A DNA stretch of 64,000 nt from Roseivirga sp. BDSF3-8 (GTDB taxonomy: Bacteria > Bacteroidota > Bacteroidia > Cytophagales > Cyclobacteriaceae). A model generated the notes under the pieces. It was given only the letters and a program-made list of their open reading frames with translations. It did no database searches and was not told where the DNA came from. Numbering within the stretch: the first letter of the stretch is position 1; each line of letters begins with the position of its first letter. Of the stretch, positions 54,291 through 62,116 are shown piece by piece. The DNA lies in NCBI RefSeq assembly GCF_041449215.1, contig NZ_JBGNFV010000001.1, forward strand, positions 1,277,001 to 1,341,000. Reading direction: 5' to 3'. The position numbers and the translations under genes are program-made.

Positions 54291-55681
54291 TCCTCGCCAG
54301 GGCTTTTTACTTGCTGAAAGAGGTTATTGAAGCTTTCGCAATACAGGGGATGTGCAATCATCATATCACGAATATCGGTATAGGGTACGCCCCCGTGCAT
54401 GGCTATTTGCAAAGCGGTCATCATCTCTCCTCCCTGGTCTCCCAACATGGCTACGCCTATTATCTTATCATCAGCAGGGTCTATAATGACTTTCATCAGT
54501 CCCCTGGTAAGCCCGGTTTCAACGGCTCTTGAGTTTTTACTCATGGGTAGTTTAGCCACTTTATAATCCATGCCATTTTCCCTGGCCTGGGATTCGGAAA
54601 GCCCGACCCTGCCAAGTTGCGGATCTGTGAAAACGGCGTATGGTACCGTCCTTTCTGCTATAGTTTTATTAGCACCCTCAAGGAGGTTAGCGCTCACCAC
54701 TCTGAAATCGTCATAGGAGACGTGGGTAAAAGCGGGACCTCCTTTAACATCACCAATGGCATATATGCCCGGCACGTTAGTTTCAAGTTTATCACTGACT
54801 TTAATATGGCCATGGTCATCGGTGATTACGCCTGCAGCCTCCAGCCCAAGGTCATCCGTATTGGGTCGCCTGCCTGTAGCTACCAGCAAATGAGAGCCTG
54901 ATAATTTTATGCTCTTCCCCTCCCTCTTTACTTCTACACTAAACATACCATCGGCATGGCTTACTTTTTCGGGCTTGCTGTTACAATAGATATCGACGCC
55001 CTCTTCGGTCAATGCCTCCTGGATGAGGTCGGCGATTTCACGGTCTTCCCGGTCAGAAACCTGCTGGCTCTGCTCAACTATACTTACTTTGGATCCGAGC
55101 CGTCGAAATAGCTGCCCAAACTCGAGGGCGAGGAATCCCCCGCCGAAGACAATCAGGTGCCGGGGCTGTTCTTTTAATTCCATTAATGAAGATGCCGTAA
55201 GATAGGGGACTGAATCCAGTCCCTGCACATCGGGTATAAGCCCTCGGGTACCTGTGTTGATCACGATTTTAGGGGCTTTCAGGGTACGGATTCCGCCATC
55301 GCTTAGGGTAACCTCTACGGTGTCGGAGGAGAGAAATCTGGCGTGGCCGGCTACGGGTTCAATATTTCCCTCATCCTCCATGGCCTTTTTTACTCCATTT
55401 CTGCCCTGGTCTATCTGCTCTTGCTTCCGCTCCATGACCCTGGAGAAGTCTACCGTCACCTCGCCTGTGTGTACTCCCCAGCGTGAAGCGTGGTTGCTTC
55501 TCCATGCGGTCCGTGCAGAAGCCACCATGGTTTTGGTGGGGGTACAGCCGAAGTTGACACATGATCCGCCAAAGAGGTATCTTTCGATTATGGCTACTTT
55601 TTTATCTTTTTTGGCAAATGCTGAGGCCAGGGGCACACCTCCCTGACCGGTACCTATAATTATCAGGTCAAATTGGTCCAT
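54287..55681 (-). CDS. MerA-like FAD/NAD(P) disulfide oxidoreductase
   Basis: 464 residues. FAD-binding GxGxxG is LIIIGTGQGGVPLA at the start; the redox-active pair is GGSCVNFGCTPTKT near residue 43; NAD(P)-binding GGGFLALEFGQLFRRLGSKV is near 175; GIYAIGDVKGGPAFTH near 308 binds FAD; the dimerisation domain ends with HPLYCESFNNLFQQ, where the usual His-Pro-x-x-x-E catalytic pair (HPLYCE) is present. It resembles mercuric reductase but has no N-terminal heavy-metal domain and no C-terminal Cys-Cys, so it is unlikely to reduce mercury. Substrate unknown. Confidence 0.9.
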   Translation of the reverse strand: MDQFDLIIIGTGQGGVPLASAFAKKDKKVAIIERYLFGGSCVNFGCTPTKTMVASARTAWRSNHASRWGVHTGEVTVDFSRVMERKQEQIDQGRNGVKKAMEDEGNIEPVAGHARFLSSDTVEVTLSDGGIRTLKAPKIVINTGTRGLIPDVQGLDSVPYLTASSLMELKEQPRHLIVFGGGFLALEFGQLFRRLGSKVSIVEQSQQVSDREDREIADLIQEALTEEGVDIYCNSKPEKVSHADGMFSVEVKREGKSIKLSGSHLLVATGRRPNTDDLGLEAAGVITDDHGHIKVSDKLETNVPGIYAIGDVKGGPAFTHVSYDDFRVVSANLLEGANKTIAERTVPYAVFTDPQLGRVGLSESQARENGMDYKVAKLPMSKNSRAVETGLTRGLMKVIIDPADDKIIGVAMLGDQGGEMMTALQIAMHGGVPYTDIRDMMIAHPLYCESFNNLFQQVKSPGED

Positions 55682-55821
55682 AAATGCGGTCGTTAACGGT
55701 ATCTATGTATGACCAACAGAAGTGGACTTTGTTTTAGCCATGTAGTTGAAGTGGCGTTGGGAGGCAGGAGAAGCTGTAGCAATCACACAGGAAATGAAGG
55801 GGGCCGTAACGGCTGCTAATT

Positions 55822-57804
55822 CTACTGTCCTGCAGTGGTATGGGCCTCGGTCATATTGAATATCTTGTCTACTGTCTCCTGGGTAAGGGGCTTGGTGATG
55901 AAGCCTCTCACATTTTTAAAAGCCTTGCTACGACGCACGTCCTCGGTATTGATGGAGGATGTAAGCATATAAACCGGCAGATCGATCCCGGACTTTTTCA
56001 TTTCTTCGAGGAAATCGAACCCATCAATTATCGGCATATTAATGTCGAGCAGACAGATATCGGGGTTTACTTTACCTTCTATGAGGTGCTCCAGTGCTTC
56101 ACGTGGCCTGTCATAGGCCAGGGTTTCCACATCTGCTTTCCGGGATTTAATGATACGCTCATGCAGGAAGTGACTGACTTTATCATCATCTACAAGCAGT
56201 ATGTTCCTGATCTGGTCCTGGGTGTAATCATTAAACGTCTCGGCCGCAAAATCGTGACTCAGGATGTGGTTAATGTCTCTGGTTACATTATCCAGTTCGC
56301 TGGCAGATTCAAGTAGCTTAGGCATGAGGGGATGCTCCACATCCTGCTTAATCAGCTCGGCAAGGCCCATCACGCGGGCAAGTGGTGCTCTGAGCCTATG
56401 GGAATTAAAGAAAGCATAATCAATAAGCTGCTGGTTCTGATGCTTCAGGCGCATCTCATTTACTTTCTGATTATGAATGTCTACAATAATGCCTACCATT
56501 TTACGGGTGCCATTTTCTGTATTCATAAAGTTGGCGCGGCTATGGACCCACTTATATGTATTGTTATGGCACCTGACCCGGTAGGTACTTGAATAGCTAC
56601 CGCTTTTGCCGTTGATAAAGTCATGGTAATCAGAATCCAACTGGATAATATCGTCGGGGTGGATCATCTTGCGGGCCATTTCGGGGGTAGGCTCAAAGCC
56701 GCCTGGCTGGTAGCCAAGCAAGAGGTAGTATTCGTCGCTGTAATAAAGCTCCTTTGTGTCCGGATCAAATTCCCAAAGACCCTGCCGGGTGGCTTCCATG
56801 GCAATTTTAAGGTGAACGGCAGCCTCCAGGGCCGCATTTTCATTTTTCTTATTGAGGGAAATATCCACATAGGTTCCCATAAGCCTGATGGCGCGTCCTT
56901 CCGGGTTGCGCTCTACTACTTTACCCCGACAGTTTACCCATTTATATGTGTCTTCATTGGATTTGACGCGAAACTCGATACTGAACAAGTGGTCAGCATC
57001 GAGATATCCGTTTATTTCCCGCAGCACTCTGAACCGGTCTGCCGGATGTACTATGGCTGCCCAAATATTCTTAGCAGGCAAGAGGTCATTGGGAGCGAAG
57101 CCAAGCATTCTGAAGCAGCGATCGTCGTAGTAGATGGACTTTTTCTGAAGGTCCCAATCCCATAGTCCCTCATTGGCGGCTTCCATAGAGAGCTTCATCC
57201 GTTTCTCATTCTCTTCAATGGCTTGCTCGTGCCTGACTCTTTCGGAAATATCCTGACAAAAACCGCACATGAGTCTGATGTGGTTGTCTTCTATAAAGAA
57301 GGCGCTGAGACTATATGGGAAAACATCACCAGATTTTCGGATACCTTCCAGCTCAAGCTGAACCTTTGTCTTTTTTTCACAGAGGCGCCATAATTCTTCG
57401 AAGTCTGAGCCGTTATATTTATGAAGGGTGTTAGGATCCACGGCCCGCAACTCTTCTACTGAATAACCGAATAGGTTGCAGAAAGCAAGGTTGGCATTGG
57501 TAAACCTGCCTTCTTCACTGATCCAGAAAAAGGGCATATCTGAATCATAGATAGCAGCGTAGGCGCTGGTGGCATTATTGTTTTGGGTATTGCGGGTGCA
57601 CGGCGGGGATGAGGACAGAAGGGAAAAATGGTACCGTATGGCCATGGTAAGAAACAGTACGATGAGCACCATGGCACATAGGTATAGCAACACGGGGCTT
57701 CCGAAAGGAAACACTTGTAGCAATAAATAGCGCAGGGTCTCAAGAAGAAGGACTCCGCCTATCAGATAAAGTATAACTATTTTCCAGGCCTTACCGGGAA
57801 TCAT
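55822..57804 (-). CDS. Membrane PAS-DHp-receiver protein lacking an ATPase domain
   Basis: 660 residues. Two membrane helices (about 7-30 and 36-57) are followed by three PAS/PAC domains (about 80-195, 200-320, 325-445). A dimerisation/phosphotransfer-type helix pair follows, with the His in FFNSHRLRAPLARVMGL (about 465) and the second helix LDNVTRDINHIL. Instead of an ATPase domain, a receiver domain comes directly after a short linker (about 530-650): NILLVDDD, phosphoacceptor Asp in CLLDINMPIIDG, Thr in MLTSS and Lys in FITKPL. Without an ATPase the protein cannot autophosphorylate; it may be phosphorylated by another kinase. Confidence 0.9.
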   Translation of the reverse strand: MIPGKAWKIVILYLIGGVLLLETLRYLLLQVFPFGSPVLLYLCAMVLIVLFLTMAIRYHFSLLSSSPPCTRNTQNNNATSAYAAIYDSDMPFFWISEEGRFTNANLAFCNLFGYSVEELRAVDPNTLHKYNGSDFEELWRLCEKKTKVQLELEGIRKSGDVFPYSLSAFFIEDNHIRLMCGFCQDISERVRHEQAIEENEKRMKLSMEAANEGLWDWDLQKKSIYYDDRCFRMLGFAPNDLLPAKNIWAAIVHPADRFRVLREINGYLDADHLFSIEFRVKSNEDTYKWVNCRGKVVERNPEGRAIRLMGTYVDISLNKKNENAALEAAVHLKIAMEATRQGLWEFDPDTKELYYSDEYYLLLGYQPGGFEPTPEMARKMIHPDDIIQLDSDYHDFINGKSGSYSSTYRVRCHNNTYKWVHSRANFMNTENGTRKMVGIIVDIHNQKVNEMRLKHQNQQLIDYAFFNSHRLRAPLARVMGLAELIKQDVEHPLMPKLLESASELDNVTRDINHILSHDFAAETFNDYTQDQIRNILLVDDDKVSHFLHERIIKSRKADVETLAYDRPREALEHLIEGKVNPDICLLDINMPIIDGFDFLEEMKKSGIDLPVYMLTSSINTEDVRRSKAFKNVRGFITKPLTQETVDKIFNMTEAHTTAGQ

Positions 57805-58104
57805 GCAGTAATATTTCTTCTGTCAGCAATGGGTTTAACACGTATCCCTGATGTACAGGCAGGGGGGGTAAGGCAAAATTGAAAATTTTTACCTCTTTCG
57901 TACCTCCCTAAAAGATTACCAAATTATAAACAATTAGCCACATCAACGGATAAAAATAATTTCCAATAGCCTCTCAATTTAGTAAGTTATTTTAACATTC
58001 ACACCTGTTCCTGGTTGATTGTTTGGCATTTATGCCCAATTTCATTAATTATCTGTTGAATTTCAGATTTTGCATAAGCGGAGATTTCAGAGAACTTTGC
58101 CATC
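57805..58104. other. Non-coding gap, 300 bp
   Basis: A/T-rich upstream region of the PAS-receiver gene (leftward) and of a possible small gene (rightward). Nothing else recognised. Confidence 0.45.
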
Positions 58105-58266
58105 ATGAATTCAGATGAGACTGGAAATTTTAAGAAAAAAAAGGACAAAATAGACGCAGATGCCTTTTTTATGCTCCCCCCGGAAGAATGGGACCAATGG
58201 GAGCAGGTGGACGAGAATGACTCTCCAGAAGAAAATGATGGCCAATCAAACAATCCTGACGAATAA
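58105..58266 (+). CDS. Possible small acidic protein, 53 aa
   Basis: ATG to TAA encoding a short protein with a basic patch (NFKKKKDKIDAD) followed by a strongly acidic tail (EEWDQWEQVDENDSPEENDG). No family recognised. The composition is more protein-like than the overlapping frame on the other strand. It is a tentative call: no ribosome binding site or neighbour supports it. Confidence 0.35.
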   Translation: MNSDETGNFKKKKDKIDADAFFMLPPEEWDQWEQVDENDSPEENDGQSNNPDE

Positions 58267-58472
58267 CGCCCAATCTAACTTATCCAGTCTTTTATTCCAA
58301 TAATATGATACCATAAGCTTACATTAAGCACCGGTGTACTAGTTTTTATTTGTGATGTAATAAACATCCTAATTATGCAGTTTATTCACCTTTATTCCAG
58401 CCATTTACTCCTGCATATTTAACCTAGCCCCCAAACTATTAAGCACTTAGCTCTCTATATGACCGCATATGG

Positions 58473-59549
58473 CTAGTAACTACTGTCTGTAAGTCTGGTG
58501 ACTCCCCGGTAGGTCCAGTAAATAATGGAGGTATAGCCGATCACGAAGGGAAGACCTATGAGTGCCAGTATGAACATGACCCGCAGTGTATAGGCTGATG
58601 AGGCACTGTTATAGATGTCCAGGTTGTAGAGTGTGTCAATATTTGACACCATCATATTAGGAAAAAGCCCCAGGGCAAAAAACAAGATGATTGAGGCCAT
58701 CATGAGAGCACTACTGATAAATGCCTGCATGTATTTGTGCCTGGAAAGGGTACGGGAGATGTTGAGAATGGCCAGAAAGTTTAGCGCTACGACTATCCAT
58801 GCGATGAGGGAGATGAGCACCTGATATTCTTTAATAAGGGGGTGGATGGTGCCGGTAGGCTCAATATAGCCAAAGCTAAAATTGGCGAGCATTTCAGGTC
58901 TGAGGTAGAGTGTGATAGCGGTAAGTATGGCATAGAGGGACACAAAGAGGAAGTAGGCGCGCCATGCCCAGCCTCTGACCTGTTCGCGCAGCTTGCCCTC
59001 GGTCTTTAGGGTGAGGTAGATAGCACCGTGCATGGTAAACATGACAAGGTTGAATAAGCCTGTAAGTAAGGAGTATCCGCTGATAAGATCAAAAAAGGTG
59101 CCTTTAAACTCTTTATCGGCGCCGATGGGGAAACCGAGGATAACGTTACCAATGGCTATACCGAAGAGTAGAGCAGCTACAATACTGCCTATGGAAAAGC
59201 CGCGGTCCCATGCATTGCGCCAGGCGGCCCCGGGTTCTTTACTTCTGAACTCTATGGAAACGGCCCTGAATATGAGGGCTACGAGCAGGAGCATAAAAGG
59301 CAGGTAAAAGCTGCTGAAGGCGGTCGCGTACACGTGGGGGAAGGCAGCGAACAAAGCGCCCCCGGCGGTGACAAGCCATACTTCATTCCCGTCCCATACG
59401 GGGCCGATGCTGTTAAGCAGCAGACGACGGTTATGGTCTCCTCGGGCAAAAAGGTGCAGGGCACCGACTCCAAGATCAAACCCGTCAAGTATGGCATACC
59501 CTACGAGCAAAAACCCAATGATAAGAAACCAGAGTACGTTATAGTCCAT
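58473..59549 (-). CDS. cydB: Cytochrome bd ubiquinol oxidase subunit II
   Basis: 358 residues with eight or nine membrane helices; the start YNVLWFLIIGFLLVGYAILDGFDLGVGALHLF and WDGNEVWLVTAGGALFAAFP are conserved in CydB. It is the structural partner of CydA in the quinol oxidase with high oxygen affinity; in this organism menaquinol is the probable electron donor, consistent with menB in the same window. It starts 5 bp after the cydA stop. Confidence 0.96.
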   Translation of the reverse strand: MDYNVLWFLIIGFLLVGYAILDGFDLGVGALHLFARGDHNRRLLLNSIGPVWDGNEVWLVTAGGALFAAFPHVYATAFSSFYLPFMLLLVALIFRAVSIEFRSKEPGAAWRNAWDRGFSIGSIVAALLFGIAIGNVILGFPIGADKEFKGTFFDLISGYSLLTGLFNLVMFTMHGAIYLTLKTEGKLREQVRGWAWRAYFLFVSLYAILTAITLYLRPEMLANFSFGYIEPTGTIHPLIKEYQVLISLIAWIVVALNFLAILNISRTLSRHKYMQAFISSALMMASIILFFALGLFPNMMVSNIDTLYNLDIYNSASSAYTLRVMFILALIGLPFVIGYTSIIYWTYRGVTRLTDSSY

Positions 59550-59554
59550 GGCAA

Positions 59555-60961
59555 TTAGCTGTTTTGATCATTTATGGCCCGGGGCAGGTGTTCGCTGCGC
59601 TCCTGACGGCCGTGATAGTCGGTCTCCATGGGGGTGTGTGAACCGGGGCCATGTTTTATTTCTTTATCGAGCACATAGAGCCATACGAAGAAGAGAAGTC
59701 CATATACAAGAAAGAAGAGGGTAAGACTGATCCACACCTCGCTTGCATGTATGGAGGGGGAGACGCCGTCACTGGTACGCAGCAGACCATACACGAGCCA
59801 TGGCTGGCGCCCGCGCTCAGCGCTGTACCAGCCGGCTTGGTTGGCAATGACGGGAAGAATGACGGAGAAAAGGAAAAGGCGTAGTACCCACTTGCTTTGC
59901 CAAAGCCTGCCGCGGTATTGCATAAAAACACCAAGCAGGGTAAGGGCTATAAAGAACATACCTAGTGCGACCATGAGGTGGTAGCTTTGAAATACATCGG
60001 CCACGGGAGGTCTGTCTTCTTCAGGAAAGGCGTCCAGGCCGGTGACTTCATGGGCGGTATCGCCGGAAAGAAGCCAACTGAGCATGCCGGGGAGGGCTAT
60101 GCCGTAGGTCTTTTCCTCTTCGGGATAGGAATAGCCTATAAGGTAGAGGGGGGCGTTTTCCTGTGTTTCATATAAGCCCTCGAATGCGGCCATCTTTGCG
60201 GGTTGGTATTCGTAGGCTATGCCTGCACTCATATGCCCCAGCAGGGGCTGAAGGAGGGAGCTGACAAGGGCAACAATGAGGGCTATGGAAAAGGACTTCC
60301 TGGCGAACTGTATGTGCTTGTTTTTTACCAGGTAATAGGCAGAAACGCTCAGGACCAGAAAGGCTCCCTGGATGAAGGCTCCGATGATACTATGGGCAAA
60401 ACGAACTCCTGCACTGGGATTGAAAACGACTCCCCAGAAGTCGGTGATGACGGCGCGGGTGAAGCCATCTGCCTCGGTGACGAGCTGGTAAGCGACAGGG
60501 GTTTGCTGCCAGCTATTGGCTACGATGATCCACCAGCCACTGAGTATACTACCGAGGGCCACCATGATGGTGGCAAAAAGGTGCATGCCGGGCCGGACTC
60601 TGTTCCAGCCGAAGAGGAGTATGGCGAGAAAGCCTGACTCAAGAAAAAAAGCAAAAATACCCTCTGCAGCAAGGGGACTGCCGAACACATCGCCAACGAA
60701 ACGACTATAGGCTGACCAGTTGGTGCCAAACTCAAACTCCATGACGATGCCGGAGGCGACGCCGATGCTGAAGTTGGCAGCAAAAATCTTTATCCAGAAG
60801 CGGGTGATGGTTTCGTATACTTTCCGGCGGGTGACAAAGTAGAAGGTCTCGAAGATGACAAGGAGGAGGCCTGTACCGATACTAAAGGGCGGGAAGATAT
60901 AGTGGAACATGATGGTAAAGGCGAACTGTATCCTCGATAGCACTTCTACATCCCAATCCAT
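59555..60961 (-). CDS. cydA: Cytochrome bd ubiquinol oxidase subunit I
   Basis: 468 residues, nine membrane helices. The haem-ligand region is seen as [18 protein letters not shown] (His 18 or so), and the conserved GRQPW is present near residue 397 ([15 protein letters not shown]). The quinol-binding Q-loop is of the short type, judged by length. It reduces oxygen to water with quinol electrons. First large gene of the cyd operon; a small membrane-protein gene lies 58 bp upstream. Confidence 0.97.
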   Translation of the reverse strand: MDWDVEVLSRIQFAFTIMFHYIFPPFSIGTGLLLVIFETFYFVTRRKVYETITRFWIKIFAANFSIGVASGIVMEFEFGTNWSAYSRFVGDVFGSPLAAEGIFAFFLESGFLAILLFGWNRVRPGMHLFATIMVALGSILSGWWIIVANSWQQTPVAYQLVTEADGFTRAVITDFWGVVFNPSAGVRFAHSIIGAFIQGAFLVLSVSAYYLVKNKHIQFARKSFSIALIVALVSSLLQPLLGHMSAGIAYEYQPAKMAAFEGLYETQENAPLYLIGYSYPEEEKTYGIALPGMLSWLLSGDTAHEVTGLDAFPEEDRPPVADVFQSYHLMVALGMFFIALTLLGVFMQYRGRLWQSKWVLRLFLFSVILPVIANQAGWYSAERGRQPWLVYGLLRTSDGVSPSIHASEVWISLTLFFLVYGLLFFVWLYVLDKEIKHGPGSHTPMETDYHGRQERSEHLPRAINDQNS

Positions 60962-61019
60962 GGCAATTCGTGTATTTGTCTTTTAAGCTACTCAATAGGC
61001 AGGTCCTGTCCCAAGGTAA

Positions 61020-61211
61020 TTATGACTTTTTGCGATGCCGCAGATAGATAATAATGACACCTGCCACGAACACAAAGCCGGTTATGACCTTCAGAGACTT
61101 TTTCCAGTCTATGCCAGGCAGCCAGTTACCTTCCAGAGGAAGCCGAGAGAGCAGGGCAAACAGTAGGAATAAGCTCATTGTAAGTGCAAAAAGCCATTTT
61201 ACTCGTTCCAT
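61020..61211 (-). CDS. Small two-helix membrane protein upstream of cydA
   Basis: 63 residues with two hydrophobic segments (about 6-22 and 38-57) and a basic end (YLRHRKKS). It has an ATG start and lies 58 bp upstream of cydA on the same strand. It is not recognisably CydX, which is shorter and one-helix; Bacteroidota cyd operons can begin with other small membrane proteins. A role in oxidase assembly is possible but unproven. Confidence 0.6.
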   Translation of the reverse strand: MERVKWLFALTMSLFLLFALLSRLPLEGNWLPGIDWKKSLKVITGFVFVAGVIIIYLRHRKKS

Positions 61212-61294
61212 AGGCGAATGAGTTCTGCGCGGGCATGGGTCCGGAGCTGCCTTACCAAAGTGCAGTTAAGTGCTTATAAGCTAGGTAACAAAGG

Positions 61295-61702
61295 TTACGC
61301 ACTGGCTGGTGTGCTTTTCTTACGGGGACGGGTGTATAGCCATGCCCATCTGATAAGTACAAACTGCAGGGGTATGCGCAGCAGGGTTGCAATGAACTTC
61401 CAGGTGGGTTCGTCGGCGTAATCTATGGCCATGGGTATATGGATGACGAACAGGTAAACGACCAGCATGGCAATAATGAGCCAGGCTGCGGCGGGCCGTG
61501 TGCTGCGGGGAATAAGAAGAAGACCCAGAATGATCTCGGCTACGCCACTTACATATATCAGTAAGATGGGCTCGGGAAGCCAGGTTGCCATGGCGGGCAA
61601 GTAGGATTCAGGGGAAATAAGGTGCAGGATGCCGAGGCCGACATAGAGGAGTACCATGAAGTAAAAAAAGAAGGTTCCGAGTTTAAATTTCTTCCGGCTC
61701 AT
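61295..61702 (-). CDS. DoxX-like membrane protein
   Basis: About 135 residues from the ATG at 61702, which matches the normal size and N-terminus of DoxX-like proteins; the frame opens earlier, to 61822, but the 40 extra residues are polar and not family-like. Four membrane helices are predicted (about 10-28, 45-63, 69-87, 98-118). GILHLISPESYLPAMATWLPEP and VSGVAEIILGLLLI are conserved in the DoxX/DoxD-like group. Function unclear; the family is linked to redox and quinone-associated complexes. It lies 83 bp upstream of the small protein gene and could be in the cyd transcript. Confidence 0.85.
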   Translation of the reverse strand: MSRKKFKLGTFFFYFMVLLYVGLGILHLISPESYLPAMATWLPEPILLIYVSGVAEIILGLLLIPRSTRPAAAWLIIAMLVVYLFVIHIPMAIDYADEPTWKFIATLLRIPLQFVLIRWAWLYTRPRKKSTPASA

Positions 61703-62061
61703 CTGTTTATTTTTTTTGCGCTGGTGAATATTGGAAATAAGCGGCCGGAATCCAATTTCCTTTTTGGAAGAGACCAAATTCGGGCCAGTGGTTTTATTGT
61801 TATATAAACTCTCTGTATTCATCGTAGTGAAGATGGCCGGGCTGCGGGGGATGGGTGTAGAAGTGCTCGATGGTACCGGGGGTCGACTCTAGGGGTATTT
61901 CGTCAGGCTCCTCTCCTTCTTCGCCTTCACATTTGCAAATAATGTGTCGCTAACAGAACTACCCGACCTTCCCAGATATAATGTATTTACCTGACCTTTA
62001 ATGTGATAGCGAGACCTACTTACTGGCGACACCTTGCTGTTTGTTTGTGCAGCAATAAAAA

Positions 62062-62096
62062 AAGAGGCTTTCCCTGTTTTCGGAAAAGCCTCTTTG
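62062..62096 (-). terminator. Terminator of the PhoD gene
   Basis: AAAGAGGCTTTCC (62062-62074) / GGAAAAGCCTCTTT (62083-62096), with one bulge, followed on the minus strand by a T-run. About 20 bp after the stop codon. Confidence 0.9.
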
Positions 62097-62116
62097 TACG
62101 CTGTCAAAACCGGGGG

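Noticed and set aside
54287-55681. Mercuric reductase
   Set aside because: No heavy-metal-associated domain and no C-terminal vicinal cysteines are present; only the general flavoprotein family can be supported.
57999-58253. Minus-strand frame of 84 codons
   Set aside because: It is a Ser/Phe-rich mirror of the acidic plus-strand frame, without protein-like features.
61889-62107. Minus-strand frame of 72 codons downstream of PhoD
   Set aside because: It overlaps the PhoD terminator hairpin and has no family-like features.
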